Source of the DNA: Dermacentor variabilis
Taxonomy: Eukaryota > Arthropoda > Arachnida > Ixodida > Ixodidae
Assembly (NCBI RefSeq): GCF_050947875.1
Contig: NC_134572.1
Location: 129,316,105 to 129,380,104 of the forward strand
Direction: 5' to 3'
Length of the DNA: 64,000 nt
Part shown: positions 32,436-44,667 of the stretch, piece by piece
Position numbering within the stretch: the first letter of the stretch is position 1
Layout of the letters: each line of letters starts with the position of its first letter
Notes under the pieces: model-generated
Seen by the model: the letters and a program-made list of their open reading frames with translations, nothing else
The model's database searches: none
What the model was told of the DNA's origin: nothing
Made by a program: the position numbers and the translations under genes

Positions 32436-35113
32436 CAGTGGAACGCCATTCATACGTTTTTCACCGGACTGGGAAGAAAGAACACAACAGCCAGGAGAAC
32501 ATAACAGTGAGGAAAGCTCCAAAAATGAATGAAAACAGTGTAGCTTTGACTTGAAACAATTTATTTCCACAAAGTGAGCTTAGAATTTACAAAAGTCGAG
32601 AATGGAGGATTGCAGTTTCTTTCACTCACTAGAAAGCAGCACCACACATTTCTCAATAGCCTAAAAGGCCCGCATTGCTGTCAGCGTCGCTTTGAGGTGC
32701 GACATACCTGCAGAGGAGGTCCAGAGCCGCGACGGCTTTTTTAAAGCTTGGATCTGCCAACTTCCCGGAATCTTGTTGCTTATCATCATCATCGCATTCA
32801 GCGGCTTCACTCGCGACCGAGTTCGCAACGATCTAGGCAATGCTTTGGCACTCTGATGTCACGACGGCAATAACCATGGCAACGTAGCCGTCGTGTGCGA
32901 TAGTGTGGCCTTCCAATCATCGACTGTTTCTAAGTTAACACTTGCTGCTTCTTCTCTTACCATCTTATAAGCGATGCCGTGCCTCTTCCGAAAACAGTCG
33001 ATCCAGCCATTTGACGCCACGAAGTCAGAGATGCTCAGTCTGTCGGCTATCTCCATCACCTTCTCGCGTAAAATGCTGCCATCGAAGTTAACACCGGCAG
33101 CGCAAGCTTGTTTAAGGGGGGACGCGGGTCTTGAAACGGCAAAAAATCACAAAAAAGTCGATTTTCGGAAAAGTGCATTTTCGCTACGTTTATACATTCA
33201 AGAATCCCTCCGCGCAATCTAGAAGCTAAATTTAATTGGAAAATAATAAAAAATCGCGCTTAAAAGGGCCAGGGTGAACGCGAAATCAGCAAAATTTGGT
33301 CAAAAATGTTCAAACTTCGCGCCGTCACCATTTGCGAACGCGGTGGCCGATGGCCGCCATCTTGCGCTTGTTTTGAAGCTGTTTTCTTTGTGCGCATTTT
33401 GCACCAGTTCAAAATGGCGTCGGTGAAGGGAAACCGACGCTATCGCGTCATTTCTGGAGGATGCGTCCGTGCCGCCGATTGGCCAAAGCGCGCACACCCC
33501 CCGCGCGCCTCGCTCCTATTGGTCCGGTGCTCGTCGGCGCGCGCTCGACCGCTCACGCGGCTCGCTACGTTTGTTTATCTCTGGTTTCATCGCGCCGCTG
33601 TCTACGTTTGTTCAGCTGCTTGCTTCGCGACGTTTGATAAGATGCTCATTTCGCTGCCCGAATGGCTGGAAAAGATTGTCGTCTCAAGGCTACTACGCGT
33701 GAAGCGGCTGTGGAATGCGCGACGGAAGGCGGCTAGGCCTGTCATACTCGCGGAGTTGCCGGTTGCTGGTCTGCCTGGACATTCTACCGGATCGAGTTCC
33801 GAGCTGCAAACTGGCACGTCTAGCGTCAACACTTCGTCCGCCCACGCCACGCGTGTTGGCACAGATCGTGCAGGCACCGTTTCCTTCACGACTGAAGAAA
33901 GTAGCGAGCGCGCAGCGAGCGCCGGAAAACGTCCGGAGCGCCGGACCTTCGAAGTGCGAACTCCAACAAGAAGCGAGAAGCCTCTTTGAGCGCAAGGAAG
34001 CTGGCCAAAAAGCGGCAAAAAGATAGGATGTATCCAGATTATGCCCCTGGTGAATTTCCTTGAGATTTTATTGGTATGTTCTCAATAAAGATGTTGCAGA
34101 ATGTTTTTCCTTGATTTCTCAAAACAACAATACCGACAGACTTCCAATTTTGGAGGTAAAATAGCTTCTGTCCTATTTCAGCTATCAACATAATTTTTTT
34201 TTGCCAGAAAGATAAATGTATGCAGTAAGCAATATGCACCTTTTCAAAGCAGCACTCTTCTCAAAAAGTTTTTGAAATGGGTCACATGCTTGACATGTCA
34301 AGATGGCATTTTTTTCTCACAACTTTGATGAACTCTAACTCTTGCTCAGATTAGCCTAGAACATTGAATAATACCTTATGGCACTCCCTGAACATCCTAG
34401 ATAGTCTTTATACTCAATTTACTGTGTTAGGGTTTTCTGTTTAGATGCTAATTTTCCTCCAAACAAAGGACTCAGCTTATACAATGTATTTAGAGTATAT
34501 CAGAAACTACTTATCCTGTGGCAAAATTAATTATATTTTTAGAATCTGCATATTAAAATACACAAACTGTGAAAATTTCGTTCAGATCTGTCCACAAATA
34601 AAAAAGTTGTATTTCAAGTGCAGCCTCCCCCCTTAAGCCAGGTAAGAAGAGCCTCGTCGAGGTTTCCGTACTTGGTGCCACAAGCCTGCTTAGCTTTTGG
34701 GCTGAAGAGTGCAGCATTCCCTTCTATCGATCGCAGTTGGCCCGCGATGAAGCAACCCGAACAACCAAACCACCCGCAACCGCCACTCAAAACCATTATT
34801 ATGCAAAGAGTGCAAACAACTTTGGTCATCTGTTGCCGCTACTCTGCGGCAACACCGTAACATGATCGCCTAGCACCTGGCGAGGGTTGTCGCGACCTTC
34901 AATATGCTGACTCTCACTCTACGTAAGTGGCGCCTCTATAGACGACGGCCGTGGTACCAGGTTGCGATGTGCCACGCAGAAACGTTTACACAGCTACAAC
35001 GTAACAGCGGAGTTTTTAATACGTGAGATTCTATGCAAGCTGTGCCAGGACTGGGCAATAATGACATAGCAGCCGGGAAAACGCAGCACCAAGGAACGCG
35101 CGGGGTTCTACTG
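32436..35113 (-). mobile_element. Internally deleted Tigger element carrying a nested insertion
   Basis: The ends CAGTGGAACGCC and (inverted) CAGTAGAACCCC are flanked by TA. Its minus-strand frame gives SPKAKQACGTKYGNLDEALL up to 34637, is interrupted by a TTAA element, and resumes at 33111 as QACAAGVNFDGSILREK, then SISDFVASNGWIDCFRKRH (Tc5/CENP-B HTH). A C-terminus-like segment (DPSFKKAVAALDLLCR) lies at about 32757-32710. The catalytic DDE core is missing. Confidence 0.85.
33116..34632. mobile_element. TTAA-flanked (piggyBac-like) element nested in a Tigger
   Basis: Exact TTAA on both sides (33112-33115 and 34633-34636), ends GGGGGGACGC and (inverted) GGGGGGAGGC. Removing it with one TTAA restores a CTT-AAA-CAA reading across the Tigger frame. 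1,517 bases. Holds a 227-codon plus-strand frame (33306-33989) with EWLEKIVVSRLLRVKRLWN and a basic Arg/Ser-rich tail; I recognise no domain, and no piggyBac catalytic core is visible. Confidence 0.8.
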
Positions 35114-35185
35114 TATAAGCTTTTGCATGCAGTGACTTTCTTTTTTTTAATAAAGAAAGAAAAGGTAAAAGGAAAATTTTCTCAC

Positions 35186-35306
35186 CAGATCCTTGTTTAG
35201 AGAGATCATCGCCCTCATTCATGAGCATGTCCATCAGTTCGTCGTCTTGAGGGAGGTCATGAGGCAAGATGTCCTTCAGCCCCAAGTCCTCATCGTCACT
35301 TCCAGT
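35186..35306 (-). CDS. KMT2C/KMT2D: KMT2C/D acidic exon
   Basis: 121 bases, phase 0 to 1, acceptor cctccttcaag, donor gtgaga. Reads TGSDDEDLGLKDILPHDL then a Met/Asp-rich segment (DDELMDMLMNEGDD). Acidic with regularly spaced Leu/Met, as in coactivator-binding segments, but no named motif. Phase fits both neighbours. Confidence 0.85.
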
Positions 35307-35568
35307 CTTGAAGGAGGAATGAAATGAGAAGAAAACAATACTGTCAAAGTCGTGGCACAGCCTAAGCACATATGGGACCAGCCTTTGCAAGGACTATCTT
35401 TAATGATTTATTTGTTTTCACACAGTCACATGCTGTTTTCACTTGCATTTGCCACTCAGTACAGGGAAGCATAGGAAAGAACACAAATCTAAAGAAAATA
35501 CGTGTTACAATATATGGACCCCAGTTTTGATCAGATGCAGTTAGGCATGCGCTTTGGCCAGTTCTCAC

Positions 35569-35829
35569 CTTGATGGGAGTACAGGTACCGTCGTCATGGA
35601 GAGCAGGGCTCTCTCCCTTGCTCCCACCAGCGGTATGAGGAGCAGGAGAGGGAGCGCCACTGTCCGACGGAACACAAGCATCATCCGATTTCTCCTGCGA
35701 TGTCTCCAGGACAACGATGGAGTTATCCTCAGAGCGCCCTAGAGTAGAATCCTCGTCATCCTCACTTGGCATGTCAGGAGTTGGTTCTGTCCGGCTTGTG
35801 ATAAGCAGCTCGTGGCCAAAGAATGCCTC
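35569..35829 (-). CDS. KMT2C/KMT2D: KMT2C/D exon beginning EAFFGHELL
   Basis: 87 codons, phase 0 to 0, acceptor gtttcacgtag, donor gtgaga. Begins EAFFGHELLITSRTEP, the direct continuation of the conserved SYLQ block, then an acidic Ser-rich stretch (MPSEDDEDSTLGRSEDN) and a disordered Ser/Pro/Gly region. Many Ser-Pro and acidic sites suggest a phosphorylated disordered linker (inference). Confidence 0.92.
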
Positions 35830-37282
35830 CTACGTGAAACGGAGTGAACAAATTGTTGGTATGTGCTTCATACAGCTGAGGAACCCGCAATTTGTAATGC
35901 CAAGCCTGCAGAGATCAGATGTCAGCCCCAAATGACCTTTCTCACTATACCGAACCTCTGCTCAGCTTACGCTCAGCGTATTCAGGAAGTTTTGTCTCCC
36001 AACCTAGCATGTAACACAGTACAACCTTTTTGTAACATGTTATATGCGGGATTGCTACAAAAAGCGTTCCACTGATCTTTAGTTTAGTGTCCCTTTAACA
36101 CTTTCCTGTCCGCACCTATTCCCAATGATAGCCTGCTATAAATGGCTCCAAATTCTTATTTTGCCGCTTTCTAAGTGCTGTCAGACAGCTAGCACTATTT
36201 AATGGCTTATTTAGGAAATACTTATTCAGTTTCGCTTTTCGGTTTGTTTTACTTCAACTGCATGCAAATGTTTGAAGTGCCTCAGGAGAAGGGGCATGGT
36301 TGGCGTGATAAGACTTGAAGTTTCCAAGATGACTTTCAATTCAATTCAATTTTATTCCATTTTTCTTGAGATATACAAACAAAAATTGGAGGAGGCCCGA
36401 ACAAAAAGGCAAACTCTGTTCACTTGACGGGTATTCGGGCCCCCTTTACAAGGCACATAGCATGGCAGTTCTTTTCTGGTATCGCATGCCGCTCCATGCA
36501 TAAAAGTGTCTGATTTCTACCAATTCCAACGCATCTGCGCAGGAGTTTTTGGACTCTGAAAGCAGCCTGATGCAGAAGACAAGTTCGATTTGTGAGATTT
36601 CAGAACAGAGTTTCGCTTTCTTCACCGAACTGCTTCAAAGCTCCCGCGCGCTGATATAAAGATATCCTGCCTGTTCTGAAAGTCATCGTTCTTATCTGCA
36701 GGGTGTTAACATCCTTCAGTCGGGATCATTTGCTGGCGGCCACACAGGGAGTCGACTGTTGCGTGAGAAGACGGCCAGAAGTCCACTTCGACTTAGCATG
36801 AGGGCTAGTCACTAGGGTTAGCGTTTTCTTTTATATCTCAAGAAATTATTTTACACATAAAGATGATAATTGCTGAAATATTGCACAGGTCCTTTGCACT
36901 GAAAATGTATATTCTCAAACTTTTTAAGGTTTTTCTGTGCAAAGCAACAATTACATTCTTAAGCAACTTCTTTCTTTTTTTTTCTACAGAATATTTGTTC
37001 AGATATCTTTATTTCTCAAATTCTTTTTAATAAGCATGCTGTTTGAAACTAGTACCATTGAAAAGAAAATTTCTTCCTCTTCAATTTTGCACTATATATT
37101 TGTATCAAGCATGCTCTGTGAAATTATTTACTAGAATACCCAAAAAACTGCTGCTTTTCTCGCGGGCAGGAAAGCGTCAATTAATGAATCAGCACAGAGA
37201 TGATCCCTCGTGCACTTTTCAAAGAACTGTCCCCAAAGACGAACTGCAGGGCCAGGCATCAAGGACAGCAAACGAAGTTCAC
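35830..37282. other. Intron DNA with repeat fragments
   Basis: 36340-36460 (ttcaattcaattttattcc ... ggaggaggcccgaac) looks like a known tick retroposon tail. 36830-37130 is T-rich and resembles the AT-rich half of the TTAA-element family. No gene. Confidence 0.4.
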
Positions 37283-37452
37283 CTGAAGGTATGAGGGAAA
37301 GCTATCTTCCAAAGGGTTTTTCTTCTTCACTCGCCGCCGACGCTTGGGCTTCTCTGCCGTTGTGCCTGTTGCTTCAGCTGCTGGCTCAGGGGCTGGGGCG
37401 GCCACGTCTCCAGAGAGCGCAGCAAGCGCTGCCTCTGAACTTGTCTCCCCAG
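37283..37452 (-). CDS. KMT2C/KMT2D: KMT2C/D exon with KPKRRRRVKKKNPLEDSFPSYLQ block
   Basis: 170 bases, phase 1 to 0, acceptor ctgttttccag, donor gtgaac. An Ala-rich first half (SSEAALAALSGDVAA) leads into a strongly basic nuclear-localisation-like cluster, then NPLEDSFPSYLQ. The LEDxFPxYLQ ending matches the family block that continues as EAFFG in the next exon. Confidence 0.92.
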
Positions 37453-38989
37453 CTGGAAAACAGAACAGGCACATTTCAGTCACAGAACACAGCACCACCA
37501 GTGGCAATGTCTTTATGTCTGAATGCATGGCGCAATGACTCTAATGGGCCCTCACGGGAACACAGGAATGGTACAATCAAACTTTGCTATTATGGACAGC
37601 GTGAAAATCGCACATTAATTCAGCATAGCCAGAGTTTCTCAGGTACGATTAGGTCGGAAAATCATTTACAACCAGTGTGACTTTGTCACGTACATCAAGA
37701 GCTGTGCAAGAGAACAATCAGCGGGAATAAAACAAATATTAAAGTGCAGATTCTGCAGTTTGACATCTCAAAGCAACACATGGGCTATTAGGGACCACGC
37801 AGTGTGGGGCTCTAGATTAATTTAGATCCCCTGGGGTCCTTTAGTGTACACCTCAAGCGAAGTATGTGATCGCTTTTGCTTTCTACCGCCATTGAAACGA
37901 GGCCATAGTGACCCCATGCTCAGCAGCAAAATACGACAGCTGCAGAGCCACTATGGCAGGTAGGAATACAGCTGTTCTCATTATCATTATTGGTAAGTTT
38001 CGCGAAGACTGCAGTTACCTCCAGCCAAAGGCAACGTCACATCCTGTTCCTTGGCGGAGACGCTCCGACTTCTGGCTTTTGCGACAAATCCTCCGATTCC
38101 TAACAGAGATGAACAAACAAGCAGCAACAATTAGGAGAGAAGACAAGGCAGGAGAGGCCCAGTGAGTTCACAAGTGGGCAATACTTACCACAACGATCAC
38201 CTACCTAACTCATGCAAAAGATAAATACAGCATCTCAGAAACAACATGGTAAGCCAAACAATTAGCTCATCATCCCTCTGTAGGAGCCATTTATCATTTC
38301 CTTGACCTGGAACGTGCCAAGAGTCATTACTAGGTGTCTGTGTGTTCCCCTTTCTTTCTTTCTCCTCCCCCCCCCCCACACTCACAGGTAGCTACATCTT
38401 CCAAAGAGCCACTCAGCTGTTACACCCAATGCTAGCAAATGCTATGGCAACATCGTGTAAACATTACCATTACCATCTCTACATTGTTTCTTCTCTCGGA
38501 AATGTATAACCACCCTGTCCTACATCGACCAAACCACCCAATGACCACAAATTTTTAAATCTTTTCATTCCCTCAAATCTTCTGCCAACTTCAACATTTT
38601 TTCCCTTCCCATGGCACCTATTTCCTTGTTACTAAAAGAACAATGGTTATCCATTACACGCATTATAAGGACAGCCCAGTACCTCTCCTTGCGTTTAACG
38701 TGAACTGCAACACCAACTACCACTGTTTGATTCCTAATCTATTATGATTTAAATTAATATAACTTTCCATAGCTTGCTGCATGGTCTTTAGCTTTTCTTT
38801 TTCTTTTTTTTCAAGTTTATTGGTCTACAAGCTTGAACCAAGATAAGAAAAGTTACTTTACAACTATAAACAACCCACTCACTATATTTGCGACACCCAT
38901 GGCGACAACCTCACCAGGCAGTCTCACCAGATTCCACTTGGCTGTACAGTCCGCATCAAAAGTTTACAGAGCACAGGCTTCACGAAGAT
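37453..38989. other. Intron DNA, nothing recognised
   Basis: Non-coding; a short ctttcttt/C-run simple repeat at about 38351-38378. Confidence 0.55.
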
Positions 38990-39596
38990 ATGAATTTGTG
39001 TTCTGTTATAGGGACGTTGCTCTTTGGAGCCGAAAATTGGCCCAAATATCTTTTCATGTTCGTTTGCTCCAGGTTCTACCATCCTTAATTGATTTAATTA
39101 CCGTAAGCATGTACTAAAATGTGTTATCGTTTTTTCTCAAAAACAGCATTTCTGGTGGTGTCCTATTGTAGTAATTCTATTTTTGTCAGAAAGATGGAAC
39201 GGTAGACAATTAGAGAGTGCAGTAGGCTTATTTATAATATGAACAAATATTAACACAGAAACTTTCAAAAGTAATATTTTTGTCCTAGGTGTTACATGCT
39301 GTAACTTTGGCCCAAAATCAGTCTAGAGCATTCCTTCTTGTAGCAATGCAAACTCTGATAATTCAACATCAATTTAATATGCCAGTCTCCTTCATAACAA
39401 CCAGCATTTCAACGAGAGCTCACCTCCAAACAAGACCACAAAAAAATTAACAATATTTTAAAAACTACTTGTTACACAGAAACATCCATTGCATATTTAT
39501 AATCAGCATGTCAAAATACATAAGCAATGCAAGTTTGATCAAAATGCACCCATAATTTTTTTTAAAAGTGCTGTTAAGTGGAGTGTCCCCCCTAGG
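38990..39596. repeat. Dispersed repeat shared with 14.2 and 34.2 kb
   Basis: 39140-39570 aligns with 14185-14630 in the same orientation and order. It ends gtcccccctag, resembling the cccccc end of the TTAA elements without a clean TTAA. Confidence 0.55.
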
Positions 39597-40343
39597 CCCT
39601 CAAGCTCCCTCTGATGAGTGTAGTCATGAAATTTTGTACAAACATAACCAAGGACTAGAGTCGTCATAAACAAAAATTGTCACACAGTGAACTTAGACGA
39701 CTACACTCGTCCTATTGCATATAGTTGCGATTCCTGACCCTAGATGGCCACACTTGTCCAGGTTGTGCCATTTGTGTCTCGCCTTTCATTATATTGCCAC
39801 CACTGACACCCCCGCATAAAGCATGGCTGCCTCCTCGAAGCGAAGCAATGAAAGCGCGCGTAAAAGAAATTATTTTGACGACTCCTCGTTACACCACAGC
39901 TATGTAGAGTTTTGCTCGGAAACAGAAAGTGATGTGTTCTCATCTGAGCAGTCTGATGGATTCTATGGATATTCTATGGATTGCCCGAATGATCTTGCGG
40001 CTGCTCGTGAATCTACCACACAAAGAAGGCCTGCTAATTGCTTTAGGAGCTGCGTAAAAGTAGCCACTACTCATTTGCATGTTTTTGCAACGCTTAGGTT
40101 ATTTTTTCTTCGTATTTTTTTCATAGTGTATCGAGCCCTGCAAAATGCTTTTAAGCAGGATACCAAGGCCATGCGGTGAAGCCTTCTTCAACCTACCTTT
40201 TTTTGCAATTTTTGTAATAAAGGAACACCACTGAAGTGAAATAATGGTGCCATTTGATTTAGAAAAAAAGCTCCACAAACCGAGCAAAAAAAATTCCGGT
40301 AAATTCGGTACAATTTTCTTCTTTTTTTGCAGTAGGGAAAGGG
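39597..40343 (+). mobile_element. piggyBac-like deletion derivative
   Basis: Right end agtagggaaaggg followed by TTAA (40344-40347). The frame at 39823 reads MAASSKRSNESARKRNYF, then an acidic Ser/Asp/Glu stretch (SETESDVFSSEQSDGFYG), as in the acidic N-termini of piggyBac transposases, and then decays. No catalytic domain. Left border uncertain. Confidence 0.5.
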
Positions 40344-40538
40344 TTAAGCATGTCTCTTCTAAAATAATAAAACACCCCGTAGGTCACACAAGCTACTGCC
40401 GAGTACTACTCTCAATTCAAGGTTTGTGCCCTGGATTCGCGGCAATTTCGCAATTTCTGTGCCTCATAAACTTTTGAGGCCCACAGTACAGGCAAGTCAT
40501 GCCTTGAAGCGCCCCGAAAACCAAGTATGCAAACTTAC

Positions 40539-40670
40539 CAAGCTTTTGAAGTTTGCGCTGGCGCTTTTTCTTCAGCTCGCTCTCAGCATCTTGTTTGGCA
40601 ACCTCTTCGGAAGTTAACTTTGTCTCCTCGTCTACCTCCATTTTAGGTTCCACATCAATGTCGGGTAGAT
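40539..40670 (-). CDS. KMT2C/KMT2D: KMT2C/D acidic-to-basic linker exon
   Basis: 132 bases, phase 1 to 1, acceptor tctgtcttgcag, donor gtaagt. The first half is acidic (DLPDIDVEPKMEVDEE) and the second half is charged and helical-looking, ending in ELKKKRQRKLQKLG. It may form a short coiled coil; no named domain. Confidence 0.82.
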
Positions 40671-41227
40671 CTGCAAGACAGAGAAAAATCAGAGAGAGAT
40701 GTGCATTAGCATGCGGCAATTGGCACTAGACAGCGATGCAATCGTAAGTAACAGATTGTGTTCAAGGTTCTAAAAAAGTGCCACAAATACATACAGCGCA
40801 GACAACATTCTAAAAGCATTTGTCATCTTTGCCGGGAATGCTGAGTAGAAAATATGAAAACTCTTTGCTGGACTGCAATGCATTATGCGGCACACAAAAT
40901 TTTTGTGGGTTATGAATCCTGGCGGTACACAAATATAATTTTCAACATGTTTGGAGTAGCACTTATTACACTAACACAGTAGTACCTTGAAGATTTGCAA
41001 GCACCAAGACCAATGATCAAATATGAAGCTGCCCATTCAGACAAACTTTGTTAATATTTCGTTAATTAAAAGTGCAGTTTTTTGTTCTCAGCAGTCAAGA
41101 AAACAAACTAGGTTCCTAGAACATTCCTCGTGAGAAAATCCTTCCCGGTGAACGTTTCTGAATAAAATACTGCGAGAAAGCTGGGAAACACTTTAAAGGA
41201 TTGACAACACGACTGTTTCAACTTATC

Positions 41228-41262
41228 TTCCTTTCTTTTTCTTTCTCTCTCTCTCTCTCTAA
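41228..41262. repeat. CT microsatellite
   Basis: cttttctttctctctctctctctct simple repeat in the intron. Confidence 0.8.
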
Positions 41263-41639
41263 ATTAAGGTCCTCGACCTCGAAACCATAGAAAAACGCTG
41301 GAAATACTTGGAGCCCCCTAATTATTTACACAAATACCTTTTCTACGAACAAGTTTCACTTTGTTTCCCAACAGGTACATGTGTCATGGCGCAAAAAGTG
41401 GTCCTGTGCGAGCAGGAGATTGTGAAGTTTTGGCACCGACTTCGGCTAATTCATTCGCCTTCTATGCTTTTAAATCATTCCGCACAATGAGTAGCAGCAT
41501 AGCTTCGCGTAAAGCAAGCAAGGCTGACGGACATGCGGTTTTCTCGTGCACAACAGTGGGAAGTACTTGGCGACATGCTTGAGGCGATAACGTCCCCGCA
41601 TTTCTTCTGGATTTCTCAAGCTGAGATGCTGCCAGCGCA

Positions 41640-42021
41640 ACTTTCCTGCATTTCTTAAAAGGCGCCTTTAGGGGCCACCAAAGCTATGCCTCGACGGAGC
41701 TCGTACATCACTTGCCACCCGTGACTCGTCTTTGCAGTTACAGCAGTGCCATTCTTGAATACCGACAGCCGCGGCTTGTTAACGACATGCGATTGGAACA
41801 CGCAGGAAGCAGAGGTAAACAAGTCAACACAATCAGAAGCAGCACGGAGGAAGGTGGTGGGGAGGAGAACTGGCCTCCCCGCCAGTACAGTTTTCTCGGA
41901 ACAGCTACGCCATCGCCCATTCTCATTTTTTTTTTTTTTCATGTAACACGGTTATAACAATTATCGGTTACAATGGAATTTTTGTGGCACTTGAATGTTG
42001 TTTTAAGGGGGTTCGACTGTA
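41640..42021. mobile_element. Tigger-like right end
   Basis: The right end at 41995-42021 reads gttgttttaagggggttcgactg followed by TA. The body has no intact frame and the left end was not found. It lies only about 60 bases from the donor of the 42.1-kb exon. Confidence 0.45.
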
Positions 42022-42080
42022 TCTTGGGTTCAACTGTGCTACAAACATTTCATAACCGGTCTCCCTTTAAGGAATTGCAC

Positions 42081-42353
42081 CTTTGCTGCCGTCTTCAGAG
42101 TCCTCTGTCGAGAGCCTGCTTCTGAATCCGAACAGGCCAGCCGATAGGGAAGACTGCGGCGGCGTTGTCGTGCTGCCCTGCGGAGCCGCAGGTTGGCCCC
42201 CCGAGGGTTGGCGCGGCCGTCGCACTCGCTGCCGCTTGGGCTGCTCGATGGTCAGCGCTTTGATCTGCTGCATGCCCGACTCCGACAGGTACACGCCGTC
42301 CATGTAGAACTGCGGTACCGTCGGCTTCTGCTTCACGGGCATCGGGGGTGGCT
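42081..42353 (-). CDS. KMT2C/KMT2D: KMT2C/D conserved block after the PHD cluster
   Basis: 273 bases, phase 1 to 1, acceptor gatttcgtcgcag, donor gtgcaa. Contains QFYMDGVYLSESGMQQIKAL, the family's DGVxLTESG block, followed by a basic stretch (KRQRVRRPRQP) and a Gln/Ser/Pro stretch, ending STEDSEDGSK. No structured domain is known for this block. Confidence 0.92.
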
Positions 42354-42720
42354 CTGCGACGAAATCGCATCATGCCGGCACTTCAAGCTCAGGCACACTG
42401 GGAAAGAGGTTCTGGGCATGCCTTCCAGGAGGAAAAACACAAAGCGCGACAGGGACTGGTGCTTCAGGAAAAGGCTGATAGGCTTTTCCTTGTTAGGCTG
42501 ATAAAAGATTTCTTAAAAAAACATCTTGCTGCTAACTTCAAAATAGCAGGTTGATTAATGGAAGAAAAAGTGAAGGACAAAGTTCTATTAAATTTTGCAT
42601 GGAAACCCCAGTTCCGGTAAGTCAGTGTGATGTCACAGATTCTCAGATATTTCACATGGCTCAATAAAAGTTTTTGAAACCTTCCAACTCTAGTCTTTGG
42701 CTTCTTTAGAATGCAATGTA

Positions 42721-43263
42721 CAGTTAAACGTCTATATAACGAAGTCGGTAAAATCGGCCATTTTTGGTCATTATATTAAATTTTGTTGCATTGAAATTGC
42801 GCTTTATGCAAATAAATGCATTCGCAGATGGATGTTTCTTACACAGAAGGGGCCAAAAAATTTTTCGAATTATCGAGCAATTGGAAAAAGTAACTTTGAA
42901 TGAGAAAAAATGTTATTTTGTTGAATCTGAGAGTCGTCGATGAAGGATATGGTTTTATGCTGTATCAACAATATCCTCACATTGGCGCCGCGCAGTGCAC
43001 GATTTGAGAGGTGCGTTCGAAAGCAGTCGCTTGTAAATCAACCATTCGACTATCTGTGTCCGTGGGAACCTCCATTTATTGTCTCAGTATTAATTTGCAG
43101 CAGTAGTGAAATTTCACTATATTGGAACCATGTATAAACACACTTTGTTATATTGAGGTTCTGAATACACTGTGTTCTATGGACAACAGGTTATAAAAAG
43201 TTAACTACTTTGCTATAGTGAGAACTTTGTTATATTGAAGTTCATTATATCGTGGTTTAATTG
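42721..43263. mobile_element. TA-flanked MITE (543 bp)
   Basis: Ends CAGTTAAACGTCTATATAACGAA and (inverted) CAATTAAACCACGATATAATGAA with TA on both sides. Interior has further attatattgaag-type subterminal repeats and no coding capacity. Confidence 0.75.
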
Positions 43264-43718
43264 TAATTCTTGTTAGTATTTACTGATAAAAAATTAGCCC
43301 CAAGCAGGCCCCATCAAACACATGACGACATGACGAGTTGGTGCTTGAAATTGAAGGCCCGTCGTCCACTTCCGAATTTTTTCTGGCTTACCACACCTTT
43401 TTTCGTGGTAAGGGTAGCTTTTCTGGTATTGTAGAACAGTAAGTTACTAATACAGCAGAACTTTTTTCCTCATTAGCGTTTCTTTTTTTTCTTTCTTATA
43501 TTTTTCCTAAGCCTATCATTTTGCCCCCCCCCCCCTTGACTGCTTATTGCACGGTTTGTTAGCTTCCTTTCAAGTTCCTTTGTTAGTCACCAGATTTCGG
43601 GCCCATAAATTGGTAATGGAAGGATACAGAAATTGTGTTGCTGCTTTCTGCCAACACTGGCAAAGCCTTCTTGCCACAACACTGCAGCACTATTTGTTTA
43701 AGAGAGCAGTTCACTGAC

Positions 43719-43817
43719 CCAGTTCTTTCACTGGCTTCACGGTTGGTGCTGGTGGTGGTGAAGGTGGGGGAGTCTCTGGCTTTGGAGGAGGCGGTGGCGG
43801 TGATGGCGACATGGCAG
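43719..43817 (-). CDS. KMT2C/KMT2D: KMT2C/D proline-rich exon
   Basis: 99 bases, phase 1 to 1, acceptor cttccttggcag, donor gtcagt. Reads AMSPSPPPPPPKPETPPP and ends TVKPVKELG, a low-complexity Pro linker between the PHD cluster and the next conserved block. Identity rests on phase continuity and placement between two clear exons. Confidence 0.8.
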
Positions 43818-44667
43818 CTGCCAAGGAAGAAAACCGTTTTCATCTCACACACACACACAGGCCATTAACAGATCTTTTTCCTGACTCACTAGTGTCGTTC
43901 TCTGATTTGCATGTTTACCCAACTGACAGTGGCACCATTCAGTGGTCAAAAGAAGACAAAGCGTGACATGCGAATTGTTGCGTTTGGCTCTTTAGTTCTT
44001 TGTCGTGTTCAGTTCCTGACATACATCAGAAGTGCTTTTGGGAGCAAAGAATGCTTCAAACGGGGACAAAGAACAAGACACAAAGGGTTATGCCATAGCC
44101 CCATTTTTAGCGCTGTTTGCTCCCAACACCTACCAATTAGCTCACCTAGTCGTGTTATTGAAATCAGAAGTTTACAAGCACTGACTGGACAAACAGCCTG
44201 TTCCACATTTTTTTACCATGGGAGTCACTACTACTACATGTTATTAAACACACAAAGCATGCACATATACACTGACTGAACGCAAATTTTACTACAGTAC
44301 CTTAAGGCTGCTCACTAATATTTATGTCATGAACTATGCTGCATTTCAGTTTCTCTAATCCCGCCAGGGTTTAAAAATATTTACACAGCTCTTCAGCGAA
44401 GAAAGTGTAAAGATAGCAAATGCCATCCTTCTTCCTCTGTACATAAAACTACAGCCTCTTTTTTTTTTTTTTTCATTAAAAAATGTTATACAGTAGGACA
44501 TCTGATCACTGCTTCATTGGCACACATAATAGTTTGAGACTAGGATAGCTGGGACTTCCAGTTTTACGAAATATGAATTACTTGGTTTTGCTAAACATTT
44601 TCCAAAAATCTTGGTGAACCCTCGACACAAAAATATTCTACTCTGCATGACCGACTGATCCGCATAC

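Noticed and set aside
33306..33989. Host protein-coding gene
   Set aside because: The frame lies wholly inside a TTAA-flanked mobile element and has no recognisable domain; reported as a finding, not as a gene.
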